A stretch of DNA of 64,000 nucleotides, taken from the NCBI RefSeq assembly GCF_026262505.1, contig NC_067207.1, positions 18,754,082 through 18,818,081 on the forward strand. Reading direction: 5' to 3'. The translations under genes and the position numbers were made by a program. The number at the start of each line of letters is the position of its first letter. The stretch's first letter is position 1. This stretch comes from Trichomonas vaginalis G3. Its lineage: Eukaryota > Parabasalia > Trichomonadida > Trichomonadidae. Below are positions 58,860 through 64,000 of the stretch, piece after piece. The notes beneath the pieces were generated by a model. It had not been told where the DNA came from. It saw only the letters and a list, made by a program, of their open reading frames with translations, and ran no database searches.

Positions 58860-60482
58860 TCATTGAACTCTATACCATGCGTAAACTGTCATGTAAGGTG
58901 GCATGTATTCTTTACTTTGTCCCGTTGTTTGTGTATATCCTGAAACGAAATGTGTATGGTTTCCCTCTCCCTGAGTGTCACTCCAGTAACAATTTATAGC
59001 AAACTTAACGTCATCTTTAACATCATATCCTTTACCTTTTGTCATTCCTGACCAATCCCAATATCTATGCTTATGCCAACCTGCTTGAGATGTACTTAAA
59101 TCTATGTAGTGACTGTGTGCAGGTAAATTTTCACCTGTAATCGTTTTACTTCCCCCTGTTTCCTTTGAAGAGTTTGCACAATACAAAAACCTGTCGACTA
59201 TTTGTTCCCATGCACCAACACCAAACATTACTTGAGGACCTCTTGCATCCATAGATGTATAAATAGAACCTACTGGGTTCATTAAATCAAACATATGAGA
59301 TATTATAGGATTGCCTCTTTTGAACTTAAAATATAGTGCAACTATTTCAGGTTTCTTCTGGTTTGTGTCAGAATATTTTTTATAATATAATCTTATGTTT
59401 TCAGGGTGGGTAAAATCTTGACTATAATATTTATTTCTGTCATCTGTATAATAATATACTATTCTCGTTTTTTCTATTGCATTATATCTTTTATATCTAT
59501 AATAATCTAAATATAATGTTAACTTTTGTTCATCTACATGTGGTGTTCTGACATCATCTCCATAGTCATAATAATATGGTGCTGGAGCTGGGTCAGGCAA
59601 TGTCATATCCACCATTTCATAAACTCTTAAATATTTCTTTTGTTCGTCTCCATATAAGTTTAAGTAACAGTTGTTGTCTAATGGAACTTTAACTTGTGTG
59701 CCATCATTCTTTTTATAACTTACATACATTTCATTGTTATTTTTCGGAATGAGTTTACACCGTGTACCATTTTTTAAGGACTGTACAAACTGCCATCTAA
59801 AATATTTATTTTCTTCATTGACAGAAAAGTCACCAACAATAGTTTCAATATTTTTTGTTGTTCCTATCAAACTTTGGTATATTTCGTTAACATATTCCTT
59901 ATCCGCTTTCTTCTCTAACTCATCGTTAACATAAGTTTTATCTGCTTTAAGGTCTAAACATCCTGAAACCCATCCTGTATCAGCTTTAGTTTTAAAAATC
60001 TTCGATGTCCATTCATGATACCATTCAACCCTTTCTTTAATTTCATTATCTTTTTCATCAACATAAACCAAATTTGCCTTCTTATTTAATTCACTAGCCA
60101 CATATTCCTTATCCGCTTTCTTCATTATGTCGTTTAGGAAACCTTTTATGAATTCCTCATTTAAATTAAATCTTCCAATCTTCAAAACTTTGGGAAATGC
60201 ATTTAATGCGTAATATCTTTGTTCTTCTGGTGGAATTGATGTTATATCATCCGTTATTCCTTTAATTTTTGAATTCATAAATAAAATTTCTTTTATATTT
60301 GATATCACTGCACCACCTTTGCAAACGAATTCGAAACGGTCATTTTTCAATACTATCTCCAAATCTCCATATTTCAACCTTTGTGTTTGTTCTGCCATCT
60401 TTGAATTATATGCATATATGGCGTATGTAATGGTCTGAAGGACTTGGGTGCTTTGCGCCTTAAGTTGCTGTTGTTTAATCAT
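58860..60482 (-). CDS. Tail-collar fibre-like structural protein of the Polinton
   Basis: 540 residues, whole frame. The N-terminal third is followed by heptad-like repeats of the form KADKEYV..EL.KKA (about residues 125-205), as in trimeric fibres. The C-terminus carries a phage tail-collar-type knob: NPVGSIYTSMDARGPQVMF, GAWEQIVDRFLYCA, GGSKTITGENLPAHSH, several His-containing turns, and YMPPYMTVYAWYRVQ. Such C-termini occur in phage fibres and giant-virus/Polinton proteins. Likely a surface fibre on the particle, if one is made. Confidence 0.82.
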   Translation of the reverse strand: MIKQQQLKAQSTQVLQTITYAIYAYNSKMAEQTQRLKYGDLEIVLKNDRFEFVCKGGAVISNIKEILFMNSKIKGITDDITSIPPEEQRYYALNAFPKVLKIGRFNLNEEFIKGFLNDIMKKADKEYVASELNKKANLVYVDEKDNEIKERVEWYHEWTSKIFKTKADTGWVSGCLDLKADKTYVNDELEKKADKEYVNEIYQSLIGTTKNIETIVGDFSVNEENKYFRWQFVQSLKNGTRCKLIPKNNNEMYVSYKKNDGTQVKVPLDNNCYLNLYGDEQKKYLRVYEMVDMTLPDPAPAPYYYDYGDDVRTPHVDEQKLTLYLDYYRYKRYNAIEKTRIVYYYTDDRNKYYSQDFTHPENIRLYYKKYSDTNQKKPEIVALYFKFKRGNPIISHMFDLMNPVGSIYTSMDARGPQVMFGVGAWEQIVDRFLYCANSSKETGGSKTITGENLPAHSHYIDLSTSQAGWHKHRYWDWSGMTKGKGYDVKDDVKFAINCYWSDTQGEGNHTHFVSGYTQTTGQSKEYMPPYMTVYAWYRVQ

Positions 60483-60506
60483 TTATTACGATTTAAAAAT
60501 AAATAT

Positions 60507-61217
60507 TTAATCCGTTATCTCATCAGCTATTTTCTCTATTTGAAATTGCCATAATATTTCATTCATAAATTCTAAATCACAATCAAATAGGTCAGTTATT
60601 CTAAATTTAATATTTGATAAATCTTTTGAATGAAGAATAAATGAATTCCCGGATAATTGAAACGGATATGATAAAGAAAATGTGTTTAAGTTGATGGATA
60701 AAATGTTTTGTATTGATGGGTAAGAGTTAGGGTCTAATGTTTGATGTGAAAATCTCATTGGGGTATTAACTTTATCACATTTGATTAAAATGAAATTGGA
60801 ACCAGTGTCAGAATACAAAACATCCCCAACATCTTTTTCAAAATTTAATATCCCCAACAATGAACGAAGGTGAGGAGTACAAAATTTAATTTTCAGCGGG
60901 AATTTAATAAGGTTATTTATTTCATCAAGTTCAAAAAGTTTTTCAGGTTTTGATTTAAAATTTTCTTCATACATACGATAAATGATTTCATTTAAATAAC
61001 TTAAAATCGTGTTAATATCCCATTTCGCTATCACATTATTTATATACATATCATACGTTTTTTCATGGCCATCTTTAATAAATGATATATAATCTGAAGG
61101 GTCTAAAAGAATGGGATTAAATTTACCACTCACAGAAACGAGAGTAACATTATAAATTCCACTAACTGTTAAATTTAATTCACAATTATTATTCGAAATA
61201 ATATTGATAATTGACAT
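60507..61217 (-). CDS. Polinton protein of unknown function (236 aa), candidate minor capsid
   Basis: Starts MSIINIISNNNCELNLTVSG. The sequence is beta-rich in both halves, as in jelly-roll minor capsid proteins, but I see no decisive motif. It starts 19 bp from the divergent gene at 61237, sharing the intervening promoter. Unbroken frame. Confidence 0.5.
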   Translation of the reverse strand: MSIINIISNNNCELNLTVSGIYNVTLVSVSGKFNPILLDPSDYISFIKDGHEKTYDMYINNVIAKWDINTILSYLNEIIYRMYEENFKSKPEKLFELDEINNLIKFPLKIKFCTPHLRSLLGILNFEKDVGDVLYSDTGSNFILIKCDKVNTPMRFSHQTLDPNSYPSIQNILSINLNTFSLSYPFQLSGNSFILHSKDLSNIKFRITDLFDCDLEFMNEILWQFQIEKIADEITD

Positions 61218-61236
61218 TTTTATTACGATTAAAAAT

Positions 61237-61716
61237 ATGGTAAAGCGTTATTTTCCAGTGATAAATAAAACTAAAATAAGATTACCTCAAGAATTCATAA
61301 ATTCAACGAATAAGAAATTCATTCATGTTATAAATTTTAGTGTTTTCAGAAAATATGAGTCGATGTCATATTCATCAACAGGTTATATTTCACCTCATTC
61401 AAATTTAGTTCAATCAAACCCATATAATGACTATTTCATAAGATTTTCAGATGGTATTAAAAATGTAATTGATAGATTAAAATATGAACAGATTGACAAT
61501 ATCGAATTTTTGGAATTTTGGTTTAAATATCCTGATGGAAAAAAGATTGAAGTTAAAGATAAAGCTGATACTATAACAAAAATAATTACAATGACTGATC
61601 CAGATAGTGGGAAACAAAAAGAAATAAAACAAACGATAGAAACTGGTGAAAGGTCAATTATTATTGATTATGATTCAAAGGATTATTATTCGATAATGTT
61701 AATGCTTGAATATTAA
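61237..61716 (+). CDS. Polinton protein of unknown function (159 aa)
   Basis: Starts at MVKRYFPVINKTKIRLPQEF; upstream codons of the open frame overlap the divergent gene and are unlikely to be used. Basic, beta-rich, no domain recognised. It is the only plus-strand gene in the minus-strand half; its stop overlaps that of the convergent gene by a few bases. Confidence 0.5.
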   Translation: MVKRYFPVINKTKIRLPQEFINSTNKKFIHVINFSVFRKYESMSYSSTGYISPHSNLVQSNPYNDYFIRFSDGIKNVIDRLKYEQIDNIEFLEFWFKYPDGKKIEVKDKADTITKIITMTDPDSGKQKEIKQTIETGERSIIIDYDSKDYYSIMLMLEY

Positions 61717-62384
61717 ATAGCCTTAACAAAGAATTTTTCAAGTGATATTTTATATTCATCAACTATTTTATTATAAATATCATTATATGTTAAATGAAGT
61801 TCAGTTGTTGTTCCATTCTTTGATATCTTAATTGTGCTAATATCCTTTATAGGATTTATTTTTGCAACTATTCGGCAGCATGAAACCTCATCATCTATGA
61901 AAAATTGAATCTTAACGTCTGAATCTTGAACATCACAAAGAATGGCGATAATGTGAATTAATGATTCATAAGGTAAAATAATTAAACCGGATTGGTCAAT
62001 TAAATTTATTATTGAATCATAATTATTAATTATTATATCACGGTAAATTTTCATTAATTCAGAATTAATGTCTATTTTATATGGGTTCTCGATGTTTGAT
62101 GAAAGAGGTGGGGGGTATGCTGGATAAGTGGGAATTTCAACGGGTTCTTTACCAGGTTCAGATAAAATGATTGAGTCTCCATTCTCATGGTTTTCTTCAT
62201 TCTCCTCATTCTTCGGTAAGTCACGAGTTAATAAATTTGGTTGAGTTGCTGACCTTGTTAATTCAGGGCTAACATTAACTTTAACATTTTGAATAATTCG
62301 TGATTTATCATCATTTACGTTATAACCAATAGTAATCTCTGCTTTTGCGTTAGTGTTCTTTTGACTAGTGAAACGTCTTCTCAT
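61713..62384 (-). CDS. Polinton protein of unknown function (223 aa)
   Basis: Starts MRRRFTSQKNTNAKAEITIG. A basic N-terminus, an acidic low-complexity middle (KNEENEENHENG), a Pro-rich linker, then a compact C-terminal domain (INSELMKIYRDIIINNYDS.. to VSCCRIVAKI). Unknown role; its position suggests a structural or assembly protein. Confidence 0.5.
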   Translation of the reverse strand: MRRRFTSQKNTNAKAEITIGYNVNDDKSRIIQNVKVNVSPELTRSATQPNLLTRDLPKNEENEENHENGDSIILSEPGKEPVEIPTYPAYPPPLSSNIENPYKIDINSELMKIYRDIIINNYDSIINLIDQSGLIILPYESLIHIIAILCDVQDSDVKIQFFIDDEVSCCRIVAKINPIKDISTIKISKNGTTTELHLTYNDIYNKIVDEYKISLEKFFVKAI

Positions 62385-62416
62385 TTATATTCGAATAAAA
62401 AAATATATTTAAACTT

Positions 62417-63316
62417 TTATTTTGCTGGAACTTTTGAATCTATTATTCCCTGTATTTGTTCATGAAGTTGATTTTTAGCTGTTTCATCGAAATTAATAGA
62501 CCGAATATATTCATTAATTGCATTCTTATAATCAACTGATTTCTCAAATTTTCTTTTATCTGATTCCTTAACTAAATCATAAGTTAAACCTCGTTGCTGA
62601 TATAATGGTTTCTTAATTAAATCTTTGAATGCTTGAGATAAAGCACCTGATGCAATTCTTGCTACTATAATTGGTTGGAATTGCTGTTTAAGTTCATCTT
62701 TAACATTTGCGAAAACTGGATCGAATAAAGCAACTTTAAAGAATTTCTTAGCTGAAATTTCAGGTCTAATATTTGCATATTGACCATCAAACTGGTTAGA
62801 ATATCGTGGTAATCCATCCGGTCCCTCTTCAATAGCATTTAATTCTTCATTGAAATAAGAATATGGATTATGACGGTATGAATTAATTGGACCATTTTCA
62901 CCTTCTCCAATGTATTGTTTAACAGCTTTTCCATTTTCATCAAATTGCATAGGATAATGTTCATTATATGCTTTACGTTTAGGATAATCAGATACAGTTA
63001 ATTTATAACCATTTATGACTTTAATATTACCTTGACCATCAGTAACGAAAACTTCATTTATACCATCAGGTTTTCCATTTGGACCCGTAATGTCTGCTTC
63101 GTGTGCTTCCCAATTTGGACCATGACGTTTGGCATATGCTTGAGCTTCTGGTAATGTTAAAACGTTTCTCATTTGTTTAACATCTTTTTGAAGACCAGCA
63201 ACAATATGAACTAATTCTTTCATTCCATCAGGAACTTTCATAGTTCTATTATATGCACCCCTTTTGTTTGTCCCTTGTTTTAATGGAACCTGTAAAAGAT
63301 TTGCTATTTCTGTCAT
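62417..63316 (-). CDS. Polinton conserved protein (299 aa), likely structural
   Basis: Starts [21 protein letters not shown] conserved middle part ([43 protein letters not shown]) resembles a protein common to trichomonad Mavericks as I recall the family; its function is not established. The C-terminal half is helical. Lies next to the packaging ATPase. Confidence 0.55.
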   Translation of the reverse strand: MTEIANLLQVPLKQGTNKRGAYNRTMKVPDGMKELVHIVAGLQKDVKQMRNVLTLPEAQAYAKRHGPNWEAHEADITGPNGKPDGINEVFVTDGQGNIKVINGYKLTVSDYPKRKAYNEHYPMQFDENGKAVKQYIGEGENGPINSYRHNPYSYFNEELNAIEEGPDGLPRYSNQFDGQYANIRPEISAKKFFKVALFDPVFANVKDELKQQFQPIIVARIASGALSQAFKDLIKKPLYQQRGLTYDLVKESDKRKFEKSVDYKNAINEYIRSINFDETAKNQLHEQIQGIIDSKVPAK

Positions 63317-63339
63317 GTTTAATTATAAATAAAAAATAA

Positions 63340-64000
63340 AAATTAATTATAAAAAGTTAATCAAATTTAACACTCCTTTATTTAAATCAACTATTATTTT
63401 TCCATGTTCACCTAATTGCTGATATTGTGTGTAAAGTTCATTAATGCTCATTGGTAAATTCACTTGATAAAGCATAACGTTCAACTGTTGACGACTAAAC
63501 CCACTGAAAATGAAAAGGTTGATAGATTTGATTTAATGTTTGTGCTTAATGCTTTGAAATATTGAACAGCCATAAAGAATGAACACTGAATGTGTCGACA
63601 TTGAGTTAATAACTGATTAAAATATGATTTCTCATTTGTTATTAGTTTTGATTTCACTGCATCATCTAGAAAAATGAGTGAATGCAAAAATTCTTTATCA
63701 AAATTTGAAATGAAAGTGTTTCAAATAATTCATCCCGTTGTTTATCAATAATTTTATCCTCTAATCCTTGCTTCTTGATTGTATTATATAATTCTTTATA
63801 CATTAAAAAGTTTTTTAAATAATCTTCTGCTTCTTCTTGTGATAAATAAATAATTGGAATTTTGATTAAATGCTTTAAAGATTCAAATGTATCATCTGAA
63901 GGTGAACCTGAACGGTTGATATAAATTAACACATGTGAATGGGGGAAGTGTTAGCAATAATGATAATTTGTTTTAATATCGTTAATGTTTTACCTTTATT
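63340..64000 (-). pseudogene. Polinton packaging ATPase (FtsK/HerA-like), partial and broken
   Basis: At the window edge the minus strand shows a Walker A end (NKGKTLTILKQI), then VLIYINRSGSP-like strand and KHLIKIPIIYL, and a Walker B-type SLIFLDDAVKSKL with QCRHIQCSFFMAVQ. This is the A32-type genome-packaging ATPase of Polintons. About two breaks are visible and the start lies beyond the window. Confidence 0.75.

Larger units (their letters stand above)
47685..64000. mobile_element. Polinton/Maverick element, partial (runs past the window end), partly broken
   Basis: At least 16.3 kb. Family-defining parts: protein-primed-type DNA polymerase B, rve integrase, packaging ATPase; accessory parts: primase-helicase, KilA-N protein, tail-collar fibre and several conserved small proteins. 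The first half reads mostly on the plus strand, the second mostly on the minus strand. Polymerase, integrase and ATPase regions are broken, about six or more breaks in all, while the helicase, KilA-N and structural genes look whole. This suggests a moderately recent, no longer autonomous copy. The left edge is uncertain. Confidence 0.9.

Noticed and set aside
1-64000. tRNA, rRNA or spliceosomal RNA genes
   Set aside because: I looked for T-loop (GGTTCRANTCC), 5S and snRNA landmarks and saw none convincing.

Overview
The window looks like nuclear DNA of a trichomonad (parabasalid) protist, closer in style to Tritrichomonas than to Trichomonas vaginalis. The reasons are very AT-rich, intron-poor DNA; surface-protein families typical of the group (M60-like gluzincin with a PA14-like domain, glycine-rich and beta-helix surface proteins, single-pass proteins with short cytoplasmic tails); a flavoprotein with a hydrogenosome-type presequence; TCA(T/C)-type initiator motifs 10-20 nt before several start codons; and a heavy load of mariner, MULE, DDE and Polinton/Maverick elements. 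The species is inferred, not proven.

Layout. 1-5.1 kb: two tandem paralogous surface proteins sharing an almost identical 264-nt module. 5.1-8.6 kb: gene-free DNA with a GC-rich island of structured tandem repeats and one candidate structured RNA. 8.7-9.8 kb: CAMK/Snf1-like kinase. 10.0-12.7 kb: a MULE transposase gene split by a 1.3-kb mariner. 13.4-15.5 kb: a papain-family protein lacking the catalytic cysteine, then a steroid 5-alpha-reductase homologue. 16.2-20.5 kb: a beta-helix family copy, a PG-rich (SHIPPO-like) remnant and a large protein with a UBR-box-like zinc finger. 20.66-23.77 kb: a segment bracketed by a 40-bp inverted repeat that holds the most striking object in the window, a tandem array of 250-bp units each made of four back-to-back long hairpins. 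23.8-29.1 kb: a 5'-incomplete glycine-rich protein and a frameshifted M60-like protease gene. 29.6-30.2 kb: an iron-sulfur-flavoprotein-like gene. 30.5-36.8 kb: three more beta-helix copies mixed with decayed M60 fragments and a 1.5-kb TTAA-flanked element. 37.1-42.0 kb: a pseudokinase gene split by a 3.9-kb transposon with long terminal inverted repeats and an integrase-like DDE transposase, itself carrying a foldback element. 42.4-46.3 kb: a second 3.9-kb long-TIR element with a nested insert. 46.3-47.5 kb: a 5'-incomplete Thr/Pro-rich surface protein. About 47.7 kb to the window end: a partial Polinton/Maverick with polymerase, integrase, primase-helicase, KilA-N protein, tail-collar fibre and packaging ATPase, some parts broken.

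Reading it together: this is a surface-gene neighbourhood repeatedly hit by transposons. Host genes are being copied, patched by apparent gene conversion and broken. The best candidates for something undescribed are the four-hairpin array (21.07-21.77 kb), the structured repeat island (6.68-7.43 kb), and the integrase-type DNA transposon with an unusually long 15-16 bp target duplication.
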